Shown one piece after another: positions 44,051-56,130 of a DNA stretch of 64,000 nucleotides. This stretch comes from Ceratothoa steindachneri (lineage: Eukaryota; Arthropoda; Malacostraca; Isopoda; Cymothoidae). The translations under genes were made by a program, and so were the position numbers. The number at the start of each line of letters is the position of its first letter. Positions within the stretch are counted from its first letter, which is position 1. The stretch is taken from contig OZ018322.1 in the NCBI GenBank assembly GCA_963969495.1, positions 160,046,848 to 160,110,847 on the forward strand. Direction: 5' to 3'. The notes below the pieces were generated by a model. The model saw only the letters and a program-made list of their open reading frames with translations. It was not told where the DNA came from and did no database searches.

Positions 44051-45659
44051 TTGAGTTATAGATTCGCACGCGACTATAAACACCAAATTTCTCAGCACCC
44101 GAAGAGTACCTCGAAAAGAGCTGCTATTAAACATGGGTAACATCATATATCAAAATAAACAAAAAATAAACCAAACAACAAGTCTCAATCTACATAACAC
44201 AGCCAATAATTCATATCAATCAAATCAATCTATTAAACTTAAAATAATCTAATCATCGGCACAAATAAAACCGCTCAAAATCATTCTCCCCCCCAAAAAA
44301 ACTCCTAAACATCTTAGCCCTACCTAGAAAACATCCAATTTCTTTAGAATCACTTAATTAACTATCTAGTTAAACGCGTTTAAACTCCAGCAACGGTGCG
44401 TTGCCTGTTAGTATTTATAGAGAATGTTCATGTCAAGTTTTTCCATCAAACGTTTAGTACAATTCTTTAATATTTATAAACAAACAATTTTAATACTAGT
44501 ATACAGTTAAAAAACCTATGTGCTAAAAAAATCTACGCATTGAAGTATATATGAGTATAATTCTTATATTATTAGCACTCACACCCTTTCTCACAATTCA
44601 GACCAAAGAGGAAATAAAGCGGATACTCTTCTTGGAGCTCGGATGTTAGTATGAAAAATTGTTCTCAACAAGGATTTGAGACAATAAGCAGACATCGTAT
44701 GCTGAATCACTAATACAAATATATTTTGTCCATATTTTTAATTGAATTCATTGATATGCCTTATGAAGAATGTGATTCAACTAATCTCAGGCATACTCAT
44801 TTCCTACGATTATGTAAATTTTCTAAAGGCTACTTAAAATTCACTAAAGGGGTTGTAATTTTTCAGATTTGCGACGTAAAAGTCGAAAATATTGAAACAA
44901 AGTTAAAATGGCCCTATTCCTTATGGGTATTGCGTGAAAATAATACAGAAATTTTGGCCAAACCATGGAATAAGCAAGAATCGGTATAAAACCTAAAATA
45001 CGTTTCCCGTTTATACATTTTCAACCTATCGATGGTGTGTGATCATGTATGGCAGGTAATAAGGAATAGGCAATTCTTGCCGAGTATGGAGGATAGATGA
45101 ATTCTTCCAGATGATTTACGAGCGCGGATCATGTATTGAGAGGTTGTGCTCGTTTTTTCTTGTACATGTTCATGAGAGCGAGGAAAGGATTTTTTTCCAT
45201 AACATTTCTAATTTTAAATGTACCTATTTGCGTCAAAATGAGATGGAGAATCATACTGAAGGGGGTTAATGGTAGTTAAACACACGCTATTTACTCGATC
45301 TACGATGTGATTCATCATCTCCTTGCTAATTTGGTTCAATCATGAATCTACTTCTTGAATATTTCCAACTCATAATATTTTTGCCTCCCAAACTTAAGGT
45401 AAATTACTCCTGAGAGGTCATGATATTTCGGACAGGTCAAAATATTTCTTATAAATAGTAGTAAAATAAAAACAATTAAATAAATATATAATATATTTTT
45501 GTTAAACCCAGCTCATTTCAGCGTTTCTCCAACATTTTTAATGTCATGCATAAACCTGATACTTCTTCAGCAAGATAATTATTAACTTTGTTCGAGTAAA
45601 AAGAAACCGAGACAAGGTTATTGTTTTTTCTTGTAGACGTGTCGTAAGTTAATATTTAC
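44051..45659. other. AT-rich stretch, one unassigned open frame
   Basis: Just right of the LTR the DNA is A-rich. A plus frame of 87 codons (44726-44989) encodes a mixed-composition protein without a motif I recognise. It is in AT-rich sequence and has no supporting signals. Confidence 0.35.
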
Positions 45660-45799
45660 ATGGACACCGGGCGGGAACGCCACTCACGGGTAACAAGGAG
45701 TAACAAGGAAAGTAAGTAACCTAGGAGACCTTACGGTCCATTCAAAGAGGGTCCCTTTGCAGTAGAAATCAAACAGGCACATGGCTGCTCAATTGTTTA

Positions 45800-46175
45800 A
45801 CGTCCCTTAAGGGCCACTTTTCAAGACTTTATCTAGTCTTGACTTGAACTGGTCAACAGATTTACTGTTGACAACTCCCACTGGAAGTGCGTTCCACTTA
45901 CCGCAGATACTGTAGGTGAAAAAACTTACGCACAGATTGCAGTTGTAACGCTTTAGTTCAAGTTTGAAGCCGTGATTGCGCGTTCTGTTTTCACTCAGTT
46001 TGAAAATATCCCGGTAGTCAACATTGTCGAACCCTCGAAGTATTTTGAAGACTTCGATGAGCTGACCACGCAGTCTATGGGTTTCCAGCGAGAACAGATC
46101 AAATTCCCTTAGTCTTTCCTCCTAACTTTTATGTTGGATAGAGAGAATCAGCTTGGTTGCCCTGGCTTGTACGCG
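45800..46175 (-). pseudogene. CR1-like copy 2, C-terminal domain
   Basis: It continues in the same phase after the stop: RVQARATKLILSIQHKS, another stop, then LFSLETHRLRGQLIEVFKIL and a stretch ending FFTYSICGKWNALPVGVVN. This matches the copy 1 end (8871-9255) nearly residue for residue in its conserved parts. Confidence 0.85.
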
Positions 46176-47039
46176 TTACAATCTCGCGATGTCCTTTCGC
46201 AATGACGGACTCCAAAATTGTACGGCATACTCTAGGTGCGGTCGAACAAGTAAGGTGTACAGGCACAGTACAATCTCCTGGTTTCGATAACCAAACTGGC
46301 GCTTTATGTAGCCTAGCATCCTTTGGGCCTTTTTCTCTGCCTCACTGCACTGTTTTGAGAACTTGGGCTCACTAATGATTGTTCCCCCTAAGTCCTTCTT
46401 AGTGTCGGTGGATTCCATAGCTGTTCCCTTAAGGATATACTGAGATTGGGGGTTTTTGTGGCCGATATGCATCATTTTGCATTTCCCCACGTTGAAAGGC
46501 ATTTGCCACGTGTCCAACCACTCCCCAATCTTCCCAAGATCTTCCTGCAGGCAGGCAGTATTTCCATCCTTTGCAACGTTCATACCAAGCTTGGTATCGT
46601 CGGCAAATTTGGAAATCTTGGAAACCATGTCACCGTCCATGTCGTTGACGTAGATGATGAATAGTAGTGGTCCTAGGATAGAACCTTGAGGCACCCCGCT
46701 AGTAACAGGCACCCACTCAGAGGACTGTCCATTCACGACCACCCGTTGCCGTCTGCCACTTAGCCAGTTCTCGATCCAGCCGGCTACCTTTCCGTCTATG
46801 CCAAGCGCTCGCACTTTCCGGAGAAGGCGGCGGTGTGGTACCTTATCAAAGGCTTTCTGAAAGTCTAGGTAGACCACATCCACCGCCTTGTCCCGATCGT
46901 GCTCACTGAAAACGAAGTGGAAGAATTCCACAAGGTTCGTCAGGCATGACCGTTGCCTTCGGAAGCCGTGTGGGGAACTCCTCAGTAGCAGGTTCGACTC
47001 TAAATACGACGTCACTTTGTCCACCATGATGCTTTCCAT
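46176..47039 (-). pseudogene. CR1-like copy 2, reverse transcriptase palm and thumb
   Basis: Open for 287 codons. HGFRRQRSCLTNLVEFFHFV, VDVVYLDFQKAFDKVPHRRL (first catalytic Asp), TSGVPQGSILGPLLFIIYVN and ISKFADDTKLGMNVAKDG (both catalytic Asp of FADD). Then MPFNVGKCKMMHIGHKNPQS, DLGGTIISEPKFSKQCSEAE and LLVRPHLEYAVQFWSPSLRK. All RT core residues are intact, unlike in copy 1. It stops at a TAA where copy 1 reads LERVQAR. Confidence 0.92.
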
Positions 47040-47087
47040 GAGTTTACCGACTATCGAAGTCAGACTGATAGGTCTATAGTTCGAAGG

Positions 47088-47645
47088 TTAGTCACGGTCT
47101 CCTTTCTTAATGATAGGAGTCACCTCCGCCTCACGCCAGTCTCTAGAAACGCATTTGGTCCGGATTGACATGTTAAAGATAGCACACAGATGTCGTGATA
47201 CTTCATTGCACACTTCTTTCAACACTTTGGGTAAAAACCCGTCCGGTCCAGGGGACTTATTCGCCTTTAGATCAGCGATCTTTTTCTTTATTTCTCCTTC
47301 GGTAAAGTCCATTGCTTCCAGCTTTTCCTCCGAGTAGGAATCCGTCGGCTGGGGAATGGGACCACACTTTTCAATAAACACTGAAGAGAAGCAGTTGTTG
47401 AGGAGGTTAGCATTTTCTGCATCTGAATGCTTTAATGTCCCCTCCTCATTACTCAAAGGGCCAATCGTTCGACGGATTGGTTTACGGCTGTTTACAAATC
47501 CAAAAAACTCCTTGGGATTCTCTTTACAGAGTCTCACCACTCGGAGTTCCTTAGACCGCTTAGCCACCCTTATGCTGGACTTCACTCTCCTGGCTAGCCT
47601 CCGGTATTCGTCGAAGTCACCCGAGATCTTCGTTTGCCGGTACAC
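47088..47645 (-). pseudogene. CR1-like copy 2, linker and RT fingers
   Basis: Open for 185 codons in phase with both neighbours. Reads MYRQTKISGDFDEYRRLARR, then RVVRLCKENPKEFFGFVNSR, a charged spacer, LKANKSPGPDGFLPKVLKEV and CVSRDWREAEVTPIIKKGDR. GPDG and WR.A.V.PI.K are both intact. A stop interrupts it between GDRD and PSNYRPISLTSIVGK. Confidence 0.88.
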
Positions 47646-47720
47646 ATTTCTCTTCTCCCTAAGCAGTTACTCGATTTCTCGATTAAATCACTTTGGTTGA
47701 ACAGAGGACCGACGGGGGAA

Positions 47721-48386
47721 TTACAGAGGGAGAAAACGCGATTGAAGACTCATGAATGTGGTTTTGAAACTGTACCAAGAGTCATCAATAGCATCGCACT
47801 CTTCTAGCCTCGCGTCAGTCAGTCCTGCGCGTAGACCTGCACAGTCTGCTCTTCTCAATTTCAGTTTCCTTGATTTACTAGTTGCAGGCTCTGCCTTGGG
47901 GACTTTGACTACAAATCTAATTAGTTTGTGGTCACTGCCACCGAATTCTTCGCCAACAGAGAGGTCTTCAACGATGTTATCCTCAGAGGTGAAAACCAAG
48001 TCGAGGATATTGTCTCCTCTCGTTGGCTCTCTCACCCATTGAGTGAGGAACTCGTTGTTTGTAAACTCCATGAGTAGTGCGTTCTCGCCACACGGTTCTC
48101 TGGTTTCCCAGTCAACTTGTGTGTTGAAATCACCCATGACGATACACACTCTGTCTTCGACAAGTTCTCCTAGTAGCTGGTACAGATCTCTGTCCTTTTC
48201 AACGAGTTGGGCAGGAGGTCTATAAAGCACCAGGCTCCTGTATTTGGCAGGAAATATCTCTAGGTCAACACCTAGTAGTTCATGGTCGGATATGATGTTG
48301 CAATCCGTCGAGTTGAGAGTATCCTTGACATACAACATCACACCGCCACCCTCTCTGTCTGGACACTGGGCAAGAACGCCAATCAA
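47721..48386 (-). pseudogene. CR1-like copy 2, endonuclease (5'-truncated)
   Basis: Open for 221 codons. Motifs: REGGGVMLYVKDTL, LGVDLEIFPAKYRSLVLYRP, VCIVMGDFNTQVDWETREP (catalytic Asp and Asn), TRGDNILDLVFTSED and FGGSDHKLIRFVV (catalytic Asp-His). The catalytic residues visible in this part are all kept. The first strand with the metal-binding Glu, present in copy 1 as AITES, is cut off. In-frame stops follow at 47720, 47679 and 47652. Confidence 0.88.
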
Positions 48387-48400
48387 AATTCTGTTGTTAT

Positions 48401-49419
48401 ACTATACATTTTCTCATCCATTATCTGCGAAATTCGGGTTCAATTCTTCGCTTGAAACATCAAGAGTAAAACTAAATCTTCAGGAACAGTATTAAGTAGA
48501 TAACAATCTGGATAATACCTCTTTCACAGTATCCAATTCTTTAGTACGGGGCAAAAAATCTCAATTTGGTTTGCAGCTACGCACTGTTGTGTGACCGCGT
48601 TCTCTACCATTGCTTAAATAAATGCAATATAAAAAAAAGGTGTTCATACTATTAGACTTGAGATGCAATTTCTTTGTTACTAAACTATGAATTTAAAAAA
48701 TGTTGAATAAATAACAGAAACATACATCACACGAGTACTGCCATTCAAGCATCTCCATGTATATTTACTCTGTATTTCTAATACAATTTCTTTATGTAAT
48801 TCTATTGTATGATATAAAATTTGAAGAATAAAATACCCCCCAAATTACATATATTTTTTTGCAATTATATATTCAAATAAGTGATTGTTTTTTTAATAGG
48901 ATAATTTGAAATGAGGGATTATGTTTTTCCAAAATTGGAAAACCTATATGCTAGTAGTGGGTTTTAATTTACAATGCATTTATTTTCTTTAGCATTCACT
49001 TGGCTAAAGCCACCCTTCAACTGAAGTTGAGTGTAAAATGAAGTGCGGAAGAGAAAAAGAGTTTGATAGTGTAAAATGTTGCTGTACATCAAATGATGCA
49101 GTGAAAGGTTAAGAAATAGTTTAAAATAAAATAATCATTCGGTAATAGTAATTGCTAGAATCAATTTGAACTTCGCTGTTGGAGAATTTCTTTCATTCAT
49201 TTACACATTTGTTGAGACAGAATAGTGCCATATACTCTCTGGGCCAATGATATAGGCATCTAATGATCAGCATCGCTAGTAAAGTAAAATTAATTACGAT
49301 AACAACGAGCAAGTAGTAATTTGCTAGCAAAGCTCGATTACGCTGTGGACCTTCATTGATAGACTACCTGGAGTTTTCAAGCGGGCTGAAGTCTAACGCT
49401 TTCTGGTTATTTGCTCAAC
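48401..49419. other. AT-rich stretch without recognised genes
   Basis: No supported frame or repeat. It flanks the 5' edge of CR1-like copy 2. Confidence 0.45.
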
Positions 49420-50660
49420 TGATGGCAGCAGGTTGGCCAATTGCAACGTGATCCATCAGAAGAGAGCATTAGCTAACTTGATTGGTAGGCAGCCGAAGGT
49501 GTCTCATTTCTCGAACGGAGCCTTCTGGCAAATGCGTCTGAACTCTCCAAGGCAGCAATTTTCAATGTTCTTTGACTTTTAATGACACATCGGTGAATGA
49601 GAAGCCGAACTGTAACATGAACTCGGGAAAGGAGTAATATACGCGAGGGCACTTGTGTACTACTCCAAAGATGCCTTCACCTCAGAACTGTTCGCCTATG
49701 GAGCAGTCAAAATCGATCGCATGACCCACCCCGACGCTCCCTACAACCAAGACTGGCACCCTAATTCGGAACGTGCAAATTAAAATAGCTATTGTGTGAA
49801 GGCATTCGTACCAGAGCTGCAGAAGTGTTACTAGTGCCACAGGTTTGGCCATATAAATCGCTCCTCTACACGTGCAAATTCGGGATTACCCGAAGTTTGT
49901 ATAAGTTGCTCCAGAGCCACACAAGATAAGTCCCTTCGTTAAGGCTAACTGTGTTAATTGCGGAGAGCCATTTCTCCCTTCTTCGAAACAATTTTATGCG
50001 TCTCTCCTGGAAATTTCAGTTTTTTAAGGATTTATACCCCTTTTTGCCCTATAGGTGTATCTGGCTTTATCATGGAGAAGAAAACATGGCCGTTCATACT
50101 ACGGATCTTCTATCATTTAGCAAGGGTAAGGACTTGGTCATGGCGTGCATGGCGCTGCCTGGGACGCCTTATGCCTCAATTCTTATTAAAACCACCGTCT
50201 TCTTTACTCCACTTCAGGCCTCCCTGCACGATCATTTATGCGGCCATTCGAAATTGTTCTGCTAGTTATAATCACATTGGGCAATAACCTGGTTGATTCG
50301 CCGTCACAAAAGACTCAAATCTAGCTTCGGATAAAACCAGGGCTCTCGCCTCCTTCCCGAGCATGAACGTTTACCGTAAGCAGAAATGGCCGCGCGTCTC
50401 CACCAACTCATAAGACTTATAGGAGGCAACACCCGTTAATGTGTCGGGAGGCCGTCTCCCAGGGTTCATAAAGCTCCTCCCCCCCACACAGAAGGAGGAC
50501 AGCGCCAAAGGAACTTAGGCTTCTACGCCAACACCGATTACTCATCTAGGTGGCTCAGAGACCCGTTCCACCAAAGAATAGACCTCCGCCTCCAAGGCCG
50601 CCCACCCGCCTAAGGTTTCAGGACTGAGAGAGAAAAAGAGTCCTACAACACCAATTTTTG
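49420..50660 (+). mobile_element. LINE H, ORF1-only fragment
   Basis: Begins with a segment matching 29130-29250 (cattagctaacttgattgg against cattagctagcctgattgg). It ends with one matching 30050-30160 (cgcctaaggtttcaggactgagag against tgcctaaggtttcaagctagag). So it is the same ORF1 as LINE H, on the same strand, without endonuclease or RT after it. It is 3'-truncated, the reverse of the usual LINE truncation. Confidence 0.7.
49800..50180 (+). pseudogene. LINE H fragment, zinc-knuckle region
   Basis: In shifting frames: CHRFGHINRSSTRANSGLPE (first knuckle, with its first Cys in CQKCY-type context just before), VCISCSRATQDKS (second) and LCXNCGEPFLPSSKQF-like sequence (third). These correspond in order to the knuckles of LINE H at 29490-29620. 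ORF1 proteins of I-type elements bind the element RNA through such knuckles. Confidence 0.65.
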
Positions 50661-50795
50661 ACGTTTCTACATTTTTTAAAGATAAGATCGTATTTCTTTA
50701 TCCTTCCATTCTCAGGAAAACGAGAAAATTAAGCTTTATTCGGTACAACATAACTTTTCTAGTTAATCCGTGATTATTATCATCAACTTCCCTGA

Positions 50796-50990
50796 TTACC
50801 ACAGGGAGAAGCTTTTCCGTGTCCAGGCAATGTAGTGTTCAACATAAGGATCTCCATGTGGGTAATCGGCGAGGCATTTCACCATGTTTGATAATATTGA
50901 CCAATTAGTAAAATGACCACCGGTCCAAAGTGGATATGAGTGGATCTCAAATACTGCGCTTTCTATCTGCACCTTTTGGTACACATGGTA
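50796..50990 (-). CDS. Possible isolated exon or short coding island, unknown product
   Basis: The minus strand is open and encodes a peptide of balanced composition. Readable parts are FEIHSYPLWTGGHFTNWSIL and MVKCLADYPHGDPYVEHYIA, then WTRKSFSLW at its end. It is rich in Trp, His, Tyr and Pro, unlike the Ile/Leu/Lys-rich chance frames of the AT-rich surroundings, and its GC content is higher than theirs. The frame ends at TGG-TAA, and ggtaatc there could also be a splice donor. I do not recognise the family. It could be a host exon, an old pseudogene or chance. Confidence 0.22.
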   Translation of the reverse strand, partial: YHVYQKVQIESAVFEIHSYPLWTGGHFTNWSILSNMVKCLADYPHGDPYVEHYIAWTRKSFSLW

Positions 50991-53365
50991 TGCGTTTAAT
51001 TATTCATGGGAATTAGTTTAGTTTCAAAATCTATTTTCCAATGCTCTGTCGGAAATAGTTCACTATTTCGACTAATTATTCTTTCTGTTTAAAACAGTGC
51101 CTTCAGTAGGCCCTGTGTGAAGATACCAGTAAAAATAAATTACTCTAACTTACTTCCCTCACGATAGGCTATATGTTAAAGTAAATAGATAGTTTATCTG
51201 AAATTATCATTACATTGGTCAAATTTGCAAATAAAATTGAGAAAATTGAGAGGAACCATATTGCAAAGTAAAAGAAGTGAAATAAAGAATGAATCCATAA
51301 ATAATTCAACACTTATTCTTATGAACTTTTGCTCTCATATATGTAAATTGAGAGCAAATTCAACAACTCTCTATTTTTAATATGTTAAGATTTGCTTCAT
51401 AAGTTCTCGTAGCAAGAAACGTGACACAGTAATCTATTTACTTTCCAATGCTGAAAGAGTCTCAAACGTCTTCTTTAACCAAGTAATCCTCTGTAATGGA
51501 CCGATAAATCACTTGGGGTTATTATTACATTTGAATTTACTTAAAACATAGAAGATCGTATTACGATCAGAATTGCTGAATCTTTATCACCATAATACAT
51601 ATGCCTACAAATATTACAATCTACAATATCAGAATTCATTCAATTATTCCTACGTTAGTTGTTATTTCATTGGAGCTAATGAAGTATATTTCGATAAATT
51701 GTGACTCTAATAACTATTTTTTCGATTTAGTTCTTACATCTATCTTGTATACCTTTCATTATCCTTTATTTTAGTTTAATTTATTCTCCATCAACACTGC
51801 CGGAAAAAGAGATTGAAGAAGAGAGAGTACGAAAGTTGAAGTGAAAGCGGATATTATCACGAAATAATAGAGGTTTTGTATACCATTGGTTTATACAATT
51901 AAGCAGATTGGTACTTAGCATAATAATGAATTATTTTTATTACAGATGATATATTATTCCTAGCAACGCAGGGCTAAATTGAACGAATGTGGATATTCCT
52001 ACAGTCCTACGCAAAACTGTGCAGTGCAATCGATGAATTCTGAGCAGCTATATTTCTCTCCTCGATAAGCTATGGGAGGATATATGCAGAAACAATTGTA
52101 GAGCCCTCTGAATTATTCCTTCCTTTTATTAGTATGGAAGAGGAGTGATTGTTAGAAAATAAATATATTCTTTGTTCAACAAGCGAGGAAACGTTATGCT
52201 TGACAGAAATCGATACCTATCGATCTGTCCTCTTCCCCATATATATTTTTTCTTAACTGAAAGTAGCATTCCTAATGATTTAGTGAAGGGTGAACTAAGT
52301 TCTATATCACTCACGGGGTTAATCCATTCCACTTCCCCTTCCTGTTGAGATATTAGGATTTAGGGGCTTGAAATCTCTGTCGTTGATTTAATTAGGATAG
52401 AGATTTATCAACATTTTTTGACTTAGAGCACAATAACAAAATGCTAATATTCTACCATTTTACTATTTAAAAGAATATTATATTCAAAATATTAATAATT
52501 AACATTGTTATCATATTTACATATAAAGAGGAACTGAGTTTATTTTTTACAGAAATTGCAAATAGATGTCACTGCAACAAAAAAACCGTATTTATTCATT
52601 TAAGTTTAAATGCTTTGAATGTAAATTCCGACATTATTTTGCCACTACTAAATCCATAGTAGTTGAATTTAATTTATTAAAAGAGAAAGTGGATAACTAC
52701 TTGTCCAAACAGCATATCAACGAGAAGAGAGGCAAAATCGAATAGAAAAAACATTTAAACTTAAGAGAGAAAGCAACCTTGAAAATGGACAGCCTTCTCT
52801 GTTTTATACAATTCTCCCACAATTTCCATCCCAACAGCTTGCCATAGCATGCGTAGTTCTAATATTCAGATTGAGTATGAGTTTGCATCAACAATTTTAT
52901 GGCTAATTTCCTTTTATTTTTTGGCGTCTCAAATGACAATTTTGATGACATGCCTTTGTTGTGGAAGGGATATATATACGGGAGAGTTGAGAATCCTCCA
53001 GCTTTCTATCAGATCCTTTTGTCTAATTGAAGTATAACTTGATATTTTCACTACTTTTTATACAAACTTTTCTTTAAAAAAATAGCTAGTGAATATGCCC
53101 GCGACGGTTTTCGGGTATTTTCAATAAGAAATCTCTTCTTTCAATGCCATTCTTCCACTCATGGTACGCACCTTCATACATTTTTGATTCACAGCTGTGA
53201 AGAGAGGGTGAAACTGGTGCCTCATTAGGATACGAGCATCGTATGGGTTCAATTCAATAAAGCATAATGAAAGATCTTACAAAAGACACTAATCACCTGT
53301 TAAATGGCCATCTTATATTTATGACGTCAAGGCGAGACGTTCCTTTAATTTCGGATAAATGAGAT

Positions 53366-53635
53366 ATGAGCAATTTTAACCTGTGGGACGAGACGTTCTT
53401 TTCATTCAAGGGGGCGTTGAATCGAATCATGATAAAAGGCATTAATTTGTCATGTCTTTACTCTAAGCTATTTACAAGATTCAGGTGGCAGTGCCGTGAG
53501 AACACCTGTGGCGAACACCTGTGCCTTCCACACGTCCAGTCACAATTTAAAATCCCGGTGGAGGCGAATGTTTTTGCATCATTTGTGAAGCTCACTATTA
53601 TACCTTATGGAACTCATGGTGTATATGTATGTTAG
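53366..53635 (+). CDS. Unassigned 89-codon open frame
   Basis: The predicted peptide includes WQCRENTCGEHLCLPHVQSQ and ends THGVYVC. Four Cys lie close together in its middle. No known domain recognised, no signal peptide, no flanking gene. Composition is less skewed than neighbouring frames, which is the only reason to list it. Confidence 0.15.
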   Translation: MSNFNLWDETFFSFKGALNRIMIKGINLSCLYSKLFTRFRWQCRENTCGEHLCLPHVQSQFKIPVEANVFASFVKLTIIPYGTHGVYVC

Positions 53636-54039
53636 TTTGAAGTGAGGAAGAAACTAATAACATATATATGAAAACTGAAATTATTTATGGTAAAGTTCTA
53701 TTGTATAAAGTTTTCATACGTTGTAAATAGAAAGTTATATTCATATATCTCTCCCCCTCTCTCTCAAATGTTCGTTCTATTTCTCTCTCTTTTCTCCCTC
53801 AAGAAGGATAGCCATATGTATTTTAAAGGCAAATAAAATTCATTGAAGCAAATAATACAATATAAATAAATAAGCTAACAAAATTTATTTTTGCAACTAA
53901 TATACATATAACTATAAGAAATAATAGCAATCTTAGAAATTGGGTGAGAAAGATCTAAAAGGGACACTGGGGGGAGGAGATTTAGTCTCGAGGGAATAAA
54001 AAATTATAAGAAAGACCGTTTATTTGGGAGGAGCAGTAG

Positions 54040-56130
54040 TGTTGGAGCTTAATTAAGATAAGAACTAAACTCAAAAATGCTTGGCGTGGTCACGGATAAT
54101 ATGAGAATTGAGGCAGTGATTGTGGATTTCGAGTCTGCAAATAGTAAAGGCAACTTAGCCATAATTTACTGCCCGGCATCCTAAATTGCGAGCAAGGATG
54201 AACGACTATCAGAGTGTCTTTAATCTTTTGTATAAAAAAGAGAAGCTATAATTTCGGGGAATTTCAATTACCTGAACGTTAAATATACCACCATCAATTC
54301 AGATGAAGAGAGGGAAGAATACTTATTTTCACTGAGGGAAATATTTTTTTCAAAATGTTCAACAACCTAAATGGACACAAAAAATTGCTTAATTCAATTC
54401 TCACTACGGGCCGCTCGAGTGGTTGAGCCAGTAGCGACAAGTGACCATAATGTAATTTTGCTCGTAAATTTATTTAACTGTGAATACAAATTAGAGCATA
54501 CAATTAATATCACGTTAAAAATTATAAAAATGGCAAATTCGCTGCTTTTTGTAAATGTCTAAGAGGAATAATCTGGGAATACTATTTTCATAGTAGAGCT
54601 ATACAAACTACAAGTATGTATTCGGAAATAGAGCAAAACGTAATCGCTGTAGATATAAAGTTAGTCAAATACTTGCGCAGAAGGCATGGCAAATCATAGA
54701 GATATCCTTGTATTACCAATGAATTACAAACCTGACTAGTGAGCGTAAAAGAGGTTACCAAAATTTAAGAGCAACGAAGCGGAAGAAAAAGAAGAAAGTT
54801 ATTTCAATTATCGCAGACTGGCAAAGCGTGGCGTTAGGGTAGCGAAGAAAAATTTCGAAAAAAATCTGCCAATAAACTCAAGACAACGTCTGAAACACGT
54901 CTCTAGTTACATGATAAATAGAATGACCATAAGGAAGACAGTAGGTCCGATTAAAGGTTAAAAGTGTCATATCACTGACAAACTCACACAAAATGGAACG
55001 GTTTTTAACCGATCGATTGAGGATTGGATAGTCTCATATAACTTGAACGTGGTAACATTGTCAGATTCACAGAGAGCGAGATATCTGACCTTACAAATTT
55101 TTGTCCTATTAGCATAACTTCAGTAATTAAGAAACTCTTGGAATCGATAATTATAGATAAGTTGTTGAGTCATCTCGATAATATGACATTCCTAGAAATA
55201 CAAAATGGACTCATGCAAGAGCATTGTTACTTAACAAACCTACGAGATTTCTATTTATAAAATGATTTTCATCTACGCCGAAACATAACCGGTGGCCCTA
55301 TTACTTAGACTTTCGGGGGCCTTTGATCCGGTGCCATATGAAATGCTGTTAATTAAAATTAAATCTCACGACAGAGAAAGAGGAAAAATACTTAAGTTTA
55401 TAGAAAAAGAACTTCCTCTGCTAGTGAAATCCCTCACTAGCAGGTTACCTTAGAGGTCAGTCTTGTGTCCAATGTTAGTCATTGTTTACATTAACAATAT
55501 GAGATTGGATTGATTAATAGGATATCAAAATTTGCGGATAACAGAAGGCTAGGAATTCGAGAGCTATTAATATGATGTGGAGGAAGTGCAGAGAGATTTG
55601 ATAAAATTGTGGAGTGGGAAGATACATGAAAAAAATAATTTAACGTACGTAAATACATGGCCATTAACTTAGGATGACCTTATCTTAACAGTACAATATC
55701 ATATGAATGGCCAAGTTTTAGAATCAGTTAAATTTGAAAGGAACCTGGGTCTTTTAATATCAGTCGGCCTCAAAGTGTCGAAGCAATTCACCCATACTTC
55801 TAAGAAAAAAAACCGGATGCTGGGATATATTTCTTATAATTTCATTTTTATTTTGAGAATATAATTGTATCTCTATACCAATTTCTCGCGTAACATCACT
55901 TCGAATATGTGATTAAACTTTGTCTCCTTACCTTAGCAAATATATTACCCAGTTTGAAAGACTGCGAAGTAGGGTTACTAAACTAATTCCTAGATTTAAA
56001 AACAAACCACACGAGAGACACGAAAGAAGACATTGCGTACATTTGATAGAAGTAATTACAATCTTAAAAGAATTACAAATATTAATCCCTTTCCTGCGGC
56101 AGCGTGAGGCAAAATGACCACCCCTCCAAA
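54040..56130 (+). mobile_element. CR1-like LINE, copy 3, very old
   Basis: Highly mutated and AT-drifted, but the order is clear on the plus strand. The endonuclease part reads NMRIEAVIVDFES and NLAIIYCPAS, then GNFNYLNVKY near 54260 as the GDFN box. RT parts read ISITSVIKKLLESIIIDKLL (about 55110-55160), NGLMQEHCYLTNLRDF, TFGGL-type first motif, PMLVIVYINNMR and ISKFADNRRLGI (55530, the FADD box as FADN). The C-terminal part is FERLRSRVTKLIPRFKNKPH, followed by HLIEVITILKEL. Stops occur every few dozen codons. It is the oldest of the three CR1-like copies. Confidence 0.75.
55920..56117 (+). pseudogene. CR1-like copy 3, C-terminal domain
   Basis: This is the longest open piece of copy 3 (65 codons). 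FERLRSRVTKLIPRFKNKPH aligns with LERVQARATKLIPSIRHKSY of copy 1, and HLIEVITILKEL with QLIEVFKILRGF. This fixes family and strand for the whole decayed stretch. Confidence 0.78.

Larger units (their letters stand above)
45660..48400 (-). mobile_element. CR1-like LINE, copy 2, best preserved
   Basis: The ORF2 reading frame can be followed in one phase on the minus strand from about 48386 to about 45800. It passes through endonuclease, linker, RT and C-terminal domain with about six stop codons and no frameshift. The 3' tail includes tccttgttactccttgtta on the minus strand, shared with copy 1. The 5' edge is truncated inside the endonuclease, at about the KDR..REGGG region, so no ORF1 remains. 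Confidence 0.9.
50661..54039. other. Long AT-rich interval, few candidate coding islands
   Basis: About 3.4 kb of AT-rich DNA with no transposon motif recognised. Two possible coding islands stand out: a minus-strand frame at 50796-50984 and a plus-strand frame at 53366-53635. Other short frames look like chance. Pyrimidine-rich ctctc runs lie at 53750-53790. Confidence 0.4.

Noticed and set aside
46392..48495. Several plus-strand frames of 60-114 codons over CR1-like copy 2
   Set aside because: They are antisense shadows of the well-supported minus-strand ORF2.
54405..54450. tRNA-like A-box word ctcgagtggttgagcc
   Set aside because: It lies inside CR1-like copy 3 at the end of the endonuclease region, has no B box at the right distance and does not fold as a tRNA.
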